64,000 nt of DNA from Plasmodiophora brassicae (GCA_039704465.1 JASFAU010000018.1:186001-250000), one strand, 5' to 3'. Positions 1 to 12,049 are shown, counted from the first letter of the stretch. Notes: generated by a model not told the origin, from the sequence alone. Translations and numbers: made by a program.

Positions 1-901
1 TGCCGTCAGCGCTCCAGGCCAGCGAAATGCACTGGATCGGGACGGCCTTCTTCGACGGGTTGCCAGACGTGGACTTGGACTGGAACGTCGGGCGCAGCTC
101 GTCGATCATGATCTTCGACTCGAGGTCCCAGATCCTGATGGTGGACGCCGTCGCCGCACACAGCCAGTAACGGTTCGGGGAGAACGCCAGGTCGTGGATG
201 ATGTCACCGGCCTCCAGCGAGGACAGGTGGCGACCTTCGTTCAGGTCCCACAGCATGGCCGTACCGTCCTTGCCACCGGACGCGCACAGCGACCCGTCGG
301 GCGAGACCGTGACCGTGTTGACGTAGCCGCGGTGGCCGATCAGGTTCGTGCGAAGCTTGCAGGTCGTCAGGTTCCAGACCTTGACGAGCTTGTCCCAGCC
401 GGCGGACACAATCAGCGGGTTCTGGACGTTCGGCGAGAAGCGGACGCAGGAGACCCACTCGGTGTGGCCTTCCTCCGTGATGCGGTACTTGCACTGGCCG
501 AGCGTGTTCCACAGGTTGATGGACTTGTCGCGGGAGCCGGACACGATCTGGCGGTTGTCAGCGGAGAAGGCCACCGACAGAACATCCTTGTCGTGGCCGA
601 CGAAACGGCGCGTCGTCTGGCCGGTCGCCAGGTCCCAGAGACGGAGCGTGCCGTCCCAGGAACCAGACAGGGCGAACTGGCCGTCGGAGCTGATCGCAAT
701 GTCTTCGACAAAGTGCGAGTGGCCCTTGAGACGGCGCAGCGGCACGCCGTACGACTCGTCATCGCGGGTCAGCTTCCAGACGATGACAGACTTGTCGCGC
801 GACGCCGACAGGATCATGTCTGGCGCCTCGAGCGTCGTCGCGATCGACGTCACCCAGCCATCGTGGCCACGAAGCTCTCCACGCAGCGACAGTTCCGACA
901 T
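1..901 (-). CDS. RACK1: RACK1, WD40 scaffold of the small ribosomal subunit (3' end beyond window)
   Basis: The reverse strand reads without interruption from an ATG at 899-901 to the window edge, about 300 residues. The start [17 protein letters not shown] and blades containing [49 protein letters not shown] and [12 protein letters not shown] are the classic seven-bladed RACK1 propeller. Only the last fifteen to twenty residues are missing. RACK1 sits on the head of the 40S subunit and docks kinases and quality-control factors. No intron is seen, unlike most neighbours, which fits a short, highly expressed gene. The upstream gene on the same strand ends only about 130 bp before this start. 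Confidence 0.96.
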   Translation of the reverse strand, partial: MSELSLRGELRGHDGWVTSIATTLEAPDMILSASRDKSVIVWKLTRDDESYGVPLRRLKGHSHFVEDIAISSDGQFALSGSWDGTLRLWDLATGQTTRRFVGHDKDVLSVAFSADNRQIVSGSRDKSINLWNTLGQCKYRITEEGHTEWVSCVRFSPNVQNPLIVSAGWDKLVKVWNLTTCKLRTNLIGHRGYVNTVTVSPDGSLCASGGKDGTAMLWDLNEGRHLSSLEAGDIIHDLAFSPNRYWLCAATASTIRIWDLESKIMIDELRPTFQSKSTSGNPSKKAVPIQCISLAWSADG

Positions 902-1030
902 GATGTTCGACCAGTATGGCTACCCCGGTGCGTCCCCGACAACGCCGGCCGCGGACTCCGTGGCTGCACGCCTATATGAGCGGCGCCCTAATACCAGCAT
1001 GCCCCTGACGTCATGGCCCCACATGTATTG

Positions 1031-2393
1031 TTATGATAACTTGGCAGAGCCAAACTTGGGGTTCTGAGACGGGTACAGTCGGCGCTTGCCATACATGCCG
1101 GGCGGCGGCGGAATGGAGGCGGCGCGCACGGGAGGCGGTGGTACTGAAAGATGCCGGTTGGCGTCCTCGTGGCTGACACGATGAGTTGTGTCTACTGCAT
1201 CGGCGATGTCACCTTGTGGTGCTGCGGGTCGCTGTCAGCGTACCGAACCACGGTAGATCCAGACGCATAACTGACCTCGTGGTCTTGCCCACGCAATCCT
1301 GACGGGGACACTTTTGATGACACATTTCTTCCACAGTTTGGCAACGGCAGCGTCGGCAGCGCTGCGATCCATGAATTCGACAAAAGCGACGTTTTTCGAT
1401 GGTATGGCACGAACGCTGGCAACGTGCCCGTAGGTGGAGAAGAACGCTACCAGGTCGTCCTCGCTGATAGTGTTATCGTTACCACCCACGAAAATCGTGG
1501 TGATCGTTTGATTGGCAGGCGGGATTGGTGGCGCCTCACCAGACCGGTCCGGAGGAGCATTCTCCGCACGGAACCGTTCCATGAGCTCATCCTGCGTCGT
1601 CTGATCTGATAGCGGAGCATGATGAAGGTAAGGACAGCTGGAACCACGTGTGCAGATCCCTTTCAAATAGTCCTGTAGCGATGAGAACGGTCCGTCAAAC
1701 GCGGCATGGAGTGCTATGCAACGATCGAACAAGATACCTTGCAAATGTTCTGCAAGTTCCGCTTCTTGTAGAATGGTTTCCTGGATTCTATCCTGTCCAG
1801 GATAGAGGCAGGATTCGCCTTGCCGTACGGTAACGCCAGTACCTGATCCTGAACGTGATCGCCAGCGCCCATGATCCGTTTTTCGTGTTGCTCGAACATG
1901 AACCTGGAGGTCGGTTAGCGCCCGACCAGAGAGGCCAATAATCATGTACATACTCCCGGTTCGCATGGCTTGTCGGTACGCGCATAATCTCATCAGGCTC
2001 AAGGACAGCATCTCGTATCTGCGACGGCAACTTGAATTCCAGGTCTAGCATACACGTAGAGCATATGTTCTTGATTTTAGCGCACTGCAAGCGAGAGGGT
2101 AAGCTACCGCATGCAGTCGCACCGACCCTAAACGAGATCCTACAAGCTGGCAGCACTCTGTCTGCTTCAGGTGGCCATCAGCAGCGGCCCTCCATTTAAA
2201 CACATCATAGGGGCGATTGCAGACTTTGCACGCCTCGCCGAACGGGTCCTTCGTCTACACCAGGCACCGATTAGGAACCAGAGCACAACCGTCCGCCGTC
2301 CACTATTGCCACCATTCTGATGAACTTGTTGCTGCCCAGGCAGGAATCGCACAGGATGGGGAACGTGTCGGCGACATCCGTCGACCGCGACAT
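1031..2393 (-). CDS. RBM22: RBM22/Cwc2-type spliceosomal RNA-binding protein
   Basis: Six exons (2393-2313, 2254-2144, 2084-1954, 1903-1738, 1672-1276, 1221-1031) join into one 358-residue frame. In order: the N-terminal zinc region with PILCDSCLG, CKVCNRPYDVFKW and CQLCAKIKNICSTC; a CCCH finger (ICTRGSSCPYLHH); an RRM with TIFVGG and NVAFVEF; and a Pro-rich tail with PPPPGMYGKRR. This is the full order of human RBM22 and yeast Cwc2. These proteins contact U6 snRNA and the intron in the activated spliceosome. Introns are 50-65 nt; one donor is GTATGT and branch-like CTAAT/CTAAC motifs are visible. The start MSRSTDVADTFPILC was chosen because it leaves the usual short leader before the first zinc motif. 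Confidence 0.93.
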
Positions 2394-2880
2394 GGTCACC
2401 GACTGTCACGGAGTCCGCAGCAATCAACCGCCGACGAGTGGCTGCCCAATGTCCATTCTCCAGCCGACACGGTCCCCGTACTGCGACCTGCCTTGCGACG
2501 TACCGCCCCCAGAGCTATACAATGCCATCGTCGATATAGCAACTGACCGTAGGAGCCGTCAGAAAGTGCCGTGTCAGAGGCCCTTCGTACCGGGCGTCGC
2601 ATATACCAGTGAAACATGGTGCATAGCAGAGCCGAGAGTTGCAATGCCGTCGAGCAGGTACCAAAGCAGTTTCCTGAGGGCGTGTCCGTGACGGCGACTG
2701 TCGTCGGTCTGGGTCCCGATTTGGATCATCGTGAGTGGGCGCGCCAGTGAGGCGTTCCCCGCAGCGCCCGTGGCGGCGTGGCCCCGTATAAGTCGTAACG
2801 CCGACGGGCCGCGTCAGTGCGCTGCTGCTCACTTGTCATTTTGCCTCGACCTTCGGCGGGTGGAGAGGGGGGCATCGATC
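2394..2880. promoter_or_regulatory. Shared upstream region between RBM22 and the carboxypeptidase
   Basis: This 487-bp gap separates two divergently transcribed genes, so it must hold both promoters. A TATA-like stretch (CCCGTATAAG) near 2783-2792 lies about 90 bp before the carboxypeptidase ATG. I see no ORF with homology and no repeat. Calling it a promoter is inference from gene orientation. Confidence 0.4.
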
Positions 2881-4570
2881 ATGACGGCGCCCGTTACCAT
2901 GTTCGTTGGAGCAGCTGTCGTTGCTGGGGTTCTGGCCGGGCTGTGCTCGGCGGGCTCGTGGGGTCCTGAGCGGGTCCAGCAGCACACCGGGTACGTGACG
3001 GTCAATACGCAGTCGGACAACGGTTCGTCGTCGTTCGTTGCCGTACCCGTCCGTGCCTGTGTGCCGCTGACGGCCGTGCAGGTGGGCACATTTTCTACTG
3101 GATGTTCGAGTCGCGCGCGGATCCGACGAATGACCCGTTGATACTCTGGATGACGGGTGGCCCGGGATGCTCTTCCGAGCTGGCGGTGTTCTACGAGCAG
3201 GGACCGGTAATCGATTCTCCATCGGTCGGCACGTGCGCACGCTCACTCGCCCTGGCGCAGTATCGCCTGGACGCGAACGGGACGGTGTCGATTAACCCGC
3301 ACTCCTGGAATGGCGTTGCGAACGTCCTGTTCGTCGATCAGCCCGCCGGGACAGGCTTCTCGTACTGCGACAATGACGACGATTACGTTGTCAGCGAAGC
3401 GCAAGTGGTACGATCCCGATGGTTGCTCTTACTGCCAGCGCGTGCTGACTGACGGTGCTCAGGGCGAGGACATGTTCGAGTTCCTGCAAGGCTTCTTCGA
3501 TCGTTACCCGCAGTATGCCAAACTGCCGCTGTTCGTCACTGGAGAGAGGTCAGTGCGTCACGTTCGTGCTGTCGGGCGGTAGCCCTCACTTGTTCCCAGT
3601 TACGCTGGGCATTACGTCCCTGCCGTTGCCAACCGTATCTTCAATGGGAACAAGGCGGCGGAAGGTCGCCATGTCAACCTGGCGGGTGCGGCCATCGGCA
3701 ACGGAATGGTGAACGCCAAGATCCAGTATCTCGAGTACGTGACGTTCGTGAAGAAGAACCACATGATTAAGAGCAAGTCGAAACTTGCTCGCGTTGAGCG
3801 GGAGACCTCTCTCTGCAAGTACTTCATGGACCACGGGTTGCCTGGTGCCACTGCTGTCTGCAACAGCATTATCGTCTCCATCCAGCAGTACGCTGGCAAC
3901 TTCAACGTCTACGACATCCGAGAGGAGTGCAGTCATGGCTCGCTCTGCTACGATTTCTCGGCTCTGGACGACCTGATGGGCGATCCGAAGGTCCAGGACG
4001 CTCTCGACGTGTCGCCGCTGTCGACGTGGTCGGAATGCTCTACGAAGGTGTACCAGCACCTTTCCTCGGACTGGTTCTTGGAGTGCGACCACATGCTCGT
4101 GCCGTTGCTCGAATCCAAGATCCCGGTCCTGGTCTATTCCGGCACGAAAGACTTCATCTGCAACTACGTAGGCATTTGCATTACGACAGCCGTTGTAAAG
4201 GCGGCCACTGATTTAACGGGGATCGGTTTGGCAGATCGGCGGGATGGCGTGGGTTTGCGCCTTGAAGTGGTCCCGTCAAGAAGACTACAACCGGAAACAG
4301 TTCCAGGACTGGAACGTGTTCGGCAAGAAAGCGGGGGAATTCAAAACTGCTGGACCGTTGACATTCCTGAAAGTGTTCGATGCGGGGCACATGGTACGTC
4401 CCGCGCCACATTCGTACGTACCTGCCGAAGATTGCTCAAACGATCTGTCCCAGGTCCCAATGAACCAGCCGGGCAACTCTCTCGCCATGATCAGCTCGTT
4501 TATTTCAGGAGCGTCCTACGGTGGGCCTCACTCGCTTCTGACGAACTCCGAGCCGGTGGCCGTCGAGTGA
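2881..4570 (+). CDS. Serine carboxypeptidase (family S10), secreted or lysosomal
   Basis: Seven exons (2881-3022, 3082-3206, 3261-3404, 3463-3548, 3600-4167, 4235-4393, 4454-4570) give 446 residues in frame. A hydrophobic signal peptide (VGAAVVAGVLAGL) is followed by S10 hallmarks: ILWMTGGPGCSS (oxyanion region), VLFVDQPAGTGFSY, the nucleophile motif GESYAGHYVPAVA, the Asp region VLVYSGTKDFICN, and the His motif DAGHMVPMNQP. All three catalytic regions are intact. The family removes C-terminal residues from peptides in acidic compartments. Several introns interrupt codons inside catalytic motifs: the Ser of GESYAGH is split by the intron at 3549-3599. Confidence 0.95.
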
Positions 4571-4607
4571 GCTTTCCGACATCTCTAACGGCAGACATAC
4601 ACGGACG

Positions 4608-5333
4608 ATGGCTCTTTCCGTCGACGTCCTCTGGATCGGAACTGTGTCCCTGTTTGGCATTGCCTGTCGCCATATGACGTATGCTCAGTTGCTTCGCGGG
4701 TAGCTTGGTTGCCGGCTTGAGCCGGAGCGCTTCGGCAACCGGAACGGGACGCAGTTCCTGTTTGACCTGTCACACCCGGGGGGGTCAGGTCATATCGTTT
4801 CGGGCGTTGGTGGCCCGACGTCCAACGGGTCTCCCCGACTGCCGACGCAGTTGCCATTGACCCGTCCAGGGCTGGGCAACAGGCTCGATGCGTTCCCGGT
4901 TCCGTCATATCCGAAAACCGTTGGTCGTCGACAAGCACGCCCCGAACATCTACCCGTAACACTGGACTGAATGCCTGTCGTAGATCGCGGCACCGGCGAA
5001 CCAAGCCTTCGACCCACCTTGCGTGTCATGGCCTCCGTGATGACGGGGGCGGAGTGCATTCGAATGTGCCGCCCTCTGGACGACTTCGTCATGGTGGACA
5101 ACTACTTTAGCGGCGGGATGGATCGGTTTCCCGATGGCGAAGCCGGCGAGCCGGACCTTCCCGGGCTGAACGCGGTCGCCGAACGCGGCGAGATCCCGTG
5201 CGACGAAAACGGCGATGACGTGTACCCGCCCGAACCGGAACGCGAGGACCACTTCCCTGAGGAGGGCAAACCGCCCAACACCGGAGAGTACCCTGTCGTG
5301 GCCCGACCCGAACAGCAGCAGATTGCTCGATGA
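4608..5333 (+). CDS. Uncharacterised small gene, N-terminal membrane segment, exon structure unresolved
   Basis: An ATG at 4608 opens with a hydrophobic stretch (VLWIGTVSLFGIACRHM). The frame then meets a stop that a putative intron starting near 4696 could remove. A second open segment (about 4980-5333) is acidic and Pro-rich near its end (PPEPEREDHFPEEGKPPN) and stops 80 bp before the convergent kinase gene. I cannot join the parts with confidence and recognise no family. The ATG lies only 38 bp after the carboxypeptidase stop, so the first part could also be that gene's 3' UTR. Confidence 0.3.
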
Positions 5334-5413
5334 CGACGAAATAAAACACCGCTATATGTATCGTTCACCAGGTGGCAGCGGCGTGCTGGAAACGGTTAAT
5401 TTAATCTGGGGGG

Positions 5414-6855
5414 TTACTGGCCATCAGCGGTACGGAAGAACGGGTGCTTGAGCGCCTCGTGGGCCGTTAGACGCTCGCCCGGTTCGTACCTGAGCATCTT
5501 CCGGATGAGGTCGGACAGCTGGGCGTCGCCAACGATCTTCTCCAGGGCGGGGTACGCGCCGACGTGATCGATGCTGCCCTGGCCAGAGGCACAATCCGGC
5601 CAGCGCAGCTTGCCGGTTGACAGGCTCAACAGTTCGTTGGCGTCGCATTCGGACGAACGACGATGCCGCCTGCGAGAATGCCTGGAGCCGCTCTCAGAGC
5701 TCCTGGATGTGGACGCCGATCTTCGATAAGGCGCCAGGGCCCGTTCGGCCATCGATAAAGGCAGCGACCCGCCCAGGACGCGCTCCATGAGTGCGAGATG
5801 CTCCAGGTCGTCGTGCGTGTTGAACAGCAGATCGCCTGTTACGAGCTCCGCGAATATGCATCCGAGCGACCAGATGTCTGACGGGTAGGACCAAGGCAGG
5901 CCGAGGATGACCTCTGGCGCCCGGTACTGACGCGTTGCCACTGTTCGCGCATGCCGTTCATGTTCGAACGTTGCCCCGCCAAAGTCGATCACGCGGATGT
6001 CGGTCGAGACGGGCACTCGCACCATGGACGTCCCGTCGGGCTCCAGCGTGTAATCGCTGGAGCAGAGCAGAATATTCTCCGGCTGGGAAACGCAACACAC
6101 ACCCCCGAATCAGACACGGGTAGCGAACGACAGGGCGGCGCATCAAATGACCTTGAGATCGGTATGGCACAGTTTGATGCTGTGGCAGAAGCCAATGGCT
6201 TGCAGGAGCTGCCGGGCGAACGACCGGACATGGGCGATTGCAAACCCGCGGTGCTCGTTGCGCTTCATGAACGTGTACAGGTCCCTGCCCAGGTACTCGA
6301 ACACGAGGAACATGTGCTGGCGGTGATGGTGCCGGGTCGAGAACCACGACAGGAGGCGCACGCACAGGCTGGTCCGGTGCACATCGGCGTCCGCGATTTT
6401 CTGCAGGATCTCGACCTCGATGCCGGCCGCATCGAGGTACCGATCCACAGAGCGGACGGCCTTGACCGCGACCCGTCGCCTGTCGCGCTTGTGGTCGATG
6501 CATTCTAGGACGGTCCCGAACGTGCCCTGCCCGGCGACACGAACGATCTCAACTGGCAGCGGACGTATCGCGAATCAGATACGGGTGAACAGAGCAACCA
6601 TCTCGACCGATTGGACAGACATCGCCCGTCAATGCGCTCCCCTTTCCGGAAATCAATCATGCCCTTCCTGTCGTCATCGTCGCCGCCCGACGGCGACCGC
6701 GACCGACGCCGCCGATGGCGTCGGTCGCGGTGGTGCTCCCGCCTGAGGCTGCCCTGCCGGTAACAGTCATCGTCGTACGCATCCCGGTACCGCTGCCGCC
6801 CGCCGCTCCAGTACGCCGCGTCCCGACGCGAACCCATCCCGCGACCGGCGCGCAC
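5414..6855 (-). CDS. LAMMER/CLK-family dual-specificity kinase
   Basis: Three exons (6855-6621, 6552-6152, 6082-5414) give 434 residues. An Arg/Ser-rich N-terminus (RRRRSRSPSGG) precedes a complete kinase domain: glycine loop GQGTFGTVLECID, lysine VAVKAV, catalytic loop HTDLKPENILL, DFGGATFEHE, and APEVILGLPWSYPSDIWS. The family signature is EHLALMERVLG, close to the canonical EHLAMMERILG. CLK kinases phosphorylate SR splicing factors in the nucleus. An unusual Ser/Arg-rich insert (about residues 330-360) lies between the LAMMER box and the C-terminal lobe end (HEALKHPFFRTADGQ). A 68-nt intron precedes the glycine loop and a 69-nt intron splits HTDLK from PENILL. Confidence 0.95.
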
Positions 6856-7257
6856 AATTGCGCTGTGGACTACCCACCGACAGTCGACACTGACCAGCGG
6901 CAGCAGTCCGACTCAGCGCGGACGGGCCACGCGCGCCCAAAAACACACACGAAAAGTACCTTACCGCGCAAGCTGATATTTTTGGGATCGTCGGGTCCGA
7001 GTCGGACGACGTGACGACCACCACACCGGCACGTGTCATGCGCAATTCGGCAGCCAGGCAGGGCCTGGACGCGGAACGCGCGCCGCCTGTCGACGTGCAG
7101 GTCCGGGTGCGGGAAACGGTCCGTACAGGTTGATGGAGGGGTGTCGAAACCCGGGCCCGTCTGCCAATACGCCAGGGCGGGTACGGTCGACTGCCGGGGG
7201 TGGTGGTCGGTGGTCCCGTCCGATATTTGATGACCCTTATAGCGTACGGTGATAGCG
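6856..7257. promoter_or_regulatory. Divergent upstream region between the kinase and the membrane protein gene
   Basis: About 400 bp between divergent start codons. It must include both promoters. I see no conserved coding sequence and no repeat, only a GC-rich stretch with TTATAGCG just before the downstream ATG. Confidence 0.3.
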
Positions 7258-8770
7258 ATGACAACGCCCCGGCATTACCAGCTGTTCTCGCTGAACCGCA
7301 CGGCCGACTTCCACCAGTTTGACAAGCGACCCGCAGCGCACCAATTGGGCGTCGTCGTCGGCTTCGTGGTCGCATCCGGGGCATTGAGCCTGTCCGTCAT
7401 CGTCGTCCCACTTGCTGCGTCGCACACCGATACTTTCATTGCCAACATGCCCTATCTGCTCGTGTCCAAGCCTGTCACGTGCGCCATCATTGGCTTGTGG
7501 ACCATGTCGGCGATCTCAACCTTCACGAAGCTGCCGGCTTCCTGGCGACGCACGCTGCCCATCATGTTCCTGTTCGCCACCGTCGCCCTATTGTTCAACG
7601 TCGCCACGTTCTACATGGGGTTCTTCCCTGTACCGTTCTCGACCGTTTTCCTCGCCGGCTGCCTCATGCCTGTTGCCTTGCCCGCCATGTATTTCATCAT
7701 CCCTGAGCAGTGGCGGCGTGAGGACCCCGTCTTCCGTATCCACGTCAAGATAACATTAGTGAATCTTGCCATTGCTGCCAGCTTGTAAGAGCGACATGAC
7801 CCGTTTGTTTGATCCTCGCCGTTAATGACGTCGGTGAAGCTTCTTCGTATACGTGGCGTTCCGTCTGCTGTTCATCTTCCTACGTTTCAACGTCGCCCTG
7901 CAGTCCTGCTCGACGATCCTTCTACAACTGATCAGGTACACCTGGTTGCAAATTAACGCCCGCCTCAGTCATGTAGGATGTACACTGACTAGTGTGGTGG
8001 GCATCTCTAACGTCGCGCTCGCATAGATTACGCAGCCTGATGCGGGTGCGATCGGCTCCTGGCCGTGTTTCTACATGCATGCCGTGTTCGTGAGCGCCTG
8101 CCTGGACGAGAGCACGACGATGACGGTGATGGTCTGCGTAATCGCCAGCGATATCGTCGTTGCCGTTTACCATGTTACGTCGCTGAGTATGGAGTTCGCC
8201 GGGATCGTCGCGAAAGTCAAGAGGACGGGCAGCGCGAGGTTACGCCGCGTGACGGCATCGCTCAGCCAGATTGCCAACGGCAGCAAAGCGGTGTCCAAGA
8301 ACGAGGCATCGGGCAGAGGCGACGGTGACGACAACAATGATGCTGTTGTCGTCTCGTCTGACCACCAGTTTACTGCCCACGAGTTCAGGCGCGCCCGACT
8401 ACAGGCCTGCGAGATGATGGTGCTGCAGGAACTGGCCAAGTTCAGCGCCGCCATTCACTTCATGGCATTCCTGTCGTTCGGGTATCTGGCGTACAATCGG
8501 ACCGGGTTCTGGGTCATCGACACGATGACTACGGAAGATTTCGAGGCAACGTCTGTTGCGCTGGCCGTTACGGTCGGCGCCGAGACCGTTCTCGCCATCT
8601 TCGTCTGGCTCTTCGTTAAGCGCGCTTTCCATGTCGATCTGCTGCACCTAGTCCATTTCTCGATCACGCGTCATTTCTTGTACATGACGACCGCCGTAGG
8701 CGCCTGGTTCATCAACCTGATCTTCGTCGCCTACCTAAAGGACGACGGGTTCAACCTTTGGTCCGACTGA
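7258..8770 (+). CDS. Polytopic membrane protein of unknown family
   Basis: Three exons (7258-7784, 7840-7972, 8027-8770) join to 467 residues. I count about nine hydrophobic spans, including VGFVVASGALSLSVIVV, LFATVALLFNVATFYMGF, ASFFFVYVAFRLLFIFL, VFVSACLDESTTMTVMV, FSAAIHFMAFLSFGYLAY and TAVGAWFINLIFVAYL. A hydrophilic loop rich in Asp, Asn and Ser (residues about 300-340) lies before the last three spans. No transporter or receptor signature is recognisable. Both introns are 54-55 nt with typical branch motifs (GTTAATG, CTCTAAC). The gene is followed by a long gene-poor stretch. Confidence 0.75.
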
Positions 8771-10175
8771 TGCTTTCCAGCATTGAGGTGCATTGTGGAA
8801 GCAGGGCAGCAACATATACAACATGTATTCTGTATATTTACAATGGTCCATAACTGTACGGTACACGATGGCAACGCAGGGGACTGTTACATGGCAGTCA
8901 ACACGAGGCCACTGGACGTCTGGGCGGCGCAGCGTGGTGCACGACAGAGAAAACCCCCATCCATGCTGCCGCGTCGATCGCAGACGCAAAATGCCACATG
9001 CTAATTAAAACCATGTGTTTGTTGTTGCACCCGCATGAAGAAACCGAATGGTGAGGTTGGCCCCGAGCCCCCGATCGATCCCAAATAAAGGTGCGCGCAA
9101 TGGTTAATACACTACTGGACATTCACGGCTGGCTTCGCGACGCTTGCAGCCGAATGTTCACCCGGGAATGCCCATGCAGTACCTACAGACACAAGCACAG
9201 TAAGCACAGGTCAAGGGCCAGCCGTAATGTAGATGCGAATTGTAACGAAATTCAGGGACGCAAAGGGGGGTTTCCAGGCCCCCTGAGCAAATAACGGTCT
9301 ATCGTGCACAGAATGCTACGAGTAGCTGGTTGAGAATCATCACGAACGAATCGTTACAACAGCAACTTGAAACGCGGACTCACCATTGCTGATAGCGTTG
9401 TGAAGCCGTCGGACTCCGCAATCCGCCAGCAACGCCGTGGCGGTGCTCCGCGCTCCAGCCTGCCCTAACATTGGCGTCGACGGCGGAGTCCAGCGCAAAA
9501 ATAGCGACGCGCACTTATTTCGAGGCAGCGGGCGTCCGCAACGCCGTGGCAGACTTGTACTGTCTATCACGTCTGTGTGTGGATTATGCTCTGACTCTGT
9601 TGCCGTTCAGTATGGTTAACGACGACATTATCTATGACAGTGACGACGTGGAGATGCTCGTCAGCTCTGGCTCGTTCAGTCTTGGAGCTTGAGTAATTGC
9701 GTTATGCAATTCAAGTATTTCCCACTACCACATGACCATTGGAGTACGATCGATGGAGATCGTGCTGGGGTCGCTCATCCAGGCCAACGTCCACACGAAG
9801 ATTCGTGCCTCGACGACGCGTTATGCCGCCTGCGTTTGAGCACATCCGAAACGATGTCTGCGACCAATTTTGTGTTGGCGACAACGGCACGGTGCATGAT
9901 ATGGCAGCCACGACGAAGGTGCCATCCGTCCTCCAGATGATGTATTTTAGAGATCCCTAAGAGCCCGCTTAGGTGTAGGTTTACAGTAGGTACAATACAA
10001 CGGGTGGAGATGCAGTCATCTGGCCCAGCACGTCCACTCATGAGGCTCGAGTAATCCCGATCCGCAATGCCCGATCCGATGAACGCGTATAGCCGTAGGC
10101 TTCAGACACCAATCGCCGCCCGATCGTCCGCATTGTACCGGACGGTCCAGTCAAGTCTTCAGCGTGAAAGTGACC
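8771..10175. other. Gene-poor stretch, 1.4 kb
   Basis: No convincing gene in either strand. Composition is more AT-rich than the flanks. Short open segments, for example around 9471-9692 and 9739-9960, have weak third-position bias and no recognisable motif. They could be 5' exons of the next gene, but no consistent splice plan emerges. Confidence 0.4.
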
Positions 10176-10637
10176 ATGCGGCCCGGGTGCATGCAGCCTG
10201 CTGTTTCGATGCTCGACTCTCGAAAGGTGTCTTTGATGGAGATCCATCCAGATTATACGGCGCACGACATCAATTGGCTGCAGTGGGCGGCGTGGATCGA
10301 GTCGCAACCCCTCCACCTGCGCGATGAGAAGGCGAAGCAGGCACCCCCGCCACATCTGGCGCACTTCTTCAAGATGACCCCATTTGATGCTGGTGCCGTT
10401 CTGAACAAGTTGAAGACGAGTACGAATGTGAACCGTAATATGGTGGAGCGCCTTCAGTTCGAAGTAGGTGTTGCGAAGCAGTCGGCCGAGACCATGCGAT
10501 CGGCAATCCAGCTACATATCGCTCAGCTCGAAAGGCTTGGTGAAATAGCCGACACCGCTGGAAGCGTAATCGCGTCGTTTGGAGACGCCATCAGTCCTGC
10601 TGAAAGCGAATTCGGCCGGTCTCGGAAGCGCAAGTGA
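10176..10637 (+). CDS. Uncharacterised protein with basic, NLS-like C-terminus
   Basis: A single open frame encodes about 153 residues. The centre contains DINWLQWAAWIESQP and PPPHLAHFFKMTPFDAG, followed by a probable amphipathic helix (about residues 95-130). It ends in FGRSRKRK, which looks like a nuclear localisation signal. The composition is protein-like rather than random, with Trp-containing segments, but I recognise no family. A later ATG at 10236 (MEIHPDYTAHD) may be the true start, and upstream exons are possible. Confidence 0.45.
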   Translation: MRPGCMQPAVSMLDSRKVSLMEIHPDYTAHDINWLQWAAWIESQPLHLRDEKAKQAPPPHLAHFFKMTPFDAGAVLNKLKTSTNVNRNMVERLQFEVGVAKQSAETMRSAIQLHIAQLERLGEIADTAGSVIASFGDAISPAESEFGRSRKRK

Positions 10638-10944
10638 CTAACCAGTTCGATGTCGACCACAACAACGGCAACGAAGCAGATGAAGGACGTCGAACATCGA
10701 GACGCCAAATCTTCTGACATGATGTCATGATAAACGGAAGTCGTGATGCATTGGGGCTGCTTGAAAGTGAACACAAACGCATTTGTGTACAGTTATATTT
10801 CGAACTGTTTAACTCAGCGTAATATACTAATGTGGCAACGAACTCACAGATCACATCACCGGAACGAAGTTATCGTCGACCATCTACTCGCGTAGTGTCT
10901 GCAATTGGTACAATGAAGCCGCCAGGTAGCCCATACTCGTGTGG

Positions 10945-10975
10945 CCAGAAAGTGTACACTAGTGTACACTTCTGG
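10945..10975. repeat. Near-perfect 31-bp palindrome with a perfect 22-bp core
   Basis: The perfect core covers 10950-10971 and is built from AGTGTACACT followed directly by itself; that decamer is itself a palindrome. The flanking CCAGAA and TTCTGG extend the symmetry with a single-base offset. It lies in the AT-richer gene-poor interval, about 300 bp beyond the small gene. Nothing here says whether it is a binding site or a transposon end. Confidence 0.7.
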
Positions 10976-11488
10976 TCAAGTTCATGTCAGATGTATCGAT
11001 GTGTATCAAAATGCGTCACGAATGCGTGTCGAATGCCACACATTCCTGGGTTAGAGCGCACTTTTCGTCACTTCGGCTCACATATGTGCGGAAGTGCCAC
11101 AACATGCACTTTTCATCACTTCAGTCAGGAATTGGCACATTTCAAGCACATGGGCAGCACGCGACGCCATGAATTGAATGTTGTTGGAGTTACTTTGAAG
11201 GGCGTATGCGGAATTAACAACTACCGGTTTCCCAATGAGAGGTATCTGACTAATTAATAAACTATCTCGAAATCAACCAATTCATGTAATGTACTTCCAA
11301 ATGTACAGTTTCAAGCAGCCCCATTATTTCAAGACAAACGGATGTTGTGTATTCAAAAACCGGTAACACAACACGACATCGTCTATTATGCCATGAGGGT
11401 TGTAGACCAAATCCGTCACACCAGGACCGGACCGCCCAACTACGCCACGAGAGCACGTTCTGTCCAAACGTGGGAAATGAACATCAAG

Positions 11489-12049
11489 TCAGAATACATG
11501 CGCCAGCGAACTCACTATAGCGCCAAAATTAAAAGCACTCATGTCGCTGTGCATACCAATGCCAGGGTCACATACGCCATCACAGACATAACCGTGCTTC
11601 TTGAAAAAGGCTTTCGAAGAGATGCTGCTGAATTCGATCATAACGTCATTGACGACAGTGACGAGGTCAGTGCCGGCACTCTCTTCATAAGCTTCGCGGA
11701 GTCGCCTCTTGATCATGGCAACAATGTAGACCGGACCGTCCAACGTTCACAATAAGGAACTCGATCGGATTGAAGATAGTTAGCAATCTCCGGGTCGTGC
11801 CCCGTCCAGAATCCAGACTGACATGCACCCTGGGTATGTGCAGGTATCACGATGTTTCAAGGCGAACTGCCGACAACAATCGAAGAAAGTTGAACGGTGG
11901 GACGTCCCTGCTGTCGAGTACACATCAATAAGGCCATGGACGCTCGCGAACGCAAGCACTGATTGCCTGGGAGTTCGAGGAGGAATTGCCCACTGCGGTA
12001 GCTGAAGCTGATCGGTAGTAGCAGTCCGAGTGGAACGGTCAGATGGCAC
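11489..12049 (-). pseudogene. Decayed DDE transposase (Tc1/mariner/IS630 type)
   Basis: The reverse strand carries fragments in order of a DDE-superfamily transposase C-terminal half. A catalytic-Asp-like strand SVWILDGAR near 11800 follows a segment with HGLIDVYSTAGTSHRSTFFD. An FNPIEF match to the conserved NPIE motif lies near 11770, and a helix with IKRRLREAYEES follows. The pieces lie in different frames with in-frame stops, so the gene is dead. I found no inverted terminal repeats. Assignment rests on motif order only. Confidence 0.5.

Noticed and set aside
966..990. Similarity between CCTATATGAGCGGCGCCC upstream of RACK1 and a segment near 21842, taken first as a shared promoter motif
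   Set aside because: The second site lies inside a 41-nt intron of the dynein gene and the orientation differs, so a common promoter role is unlikely.
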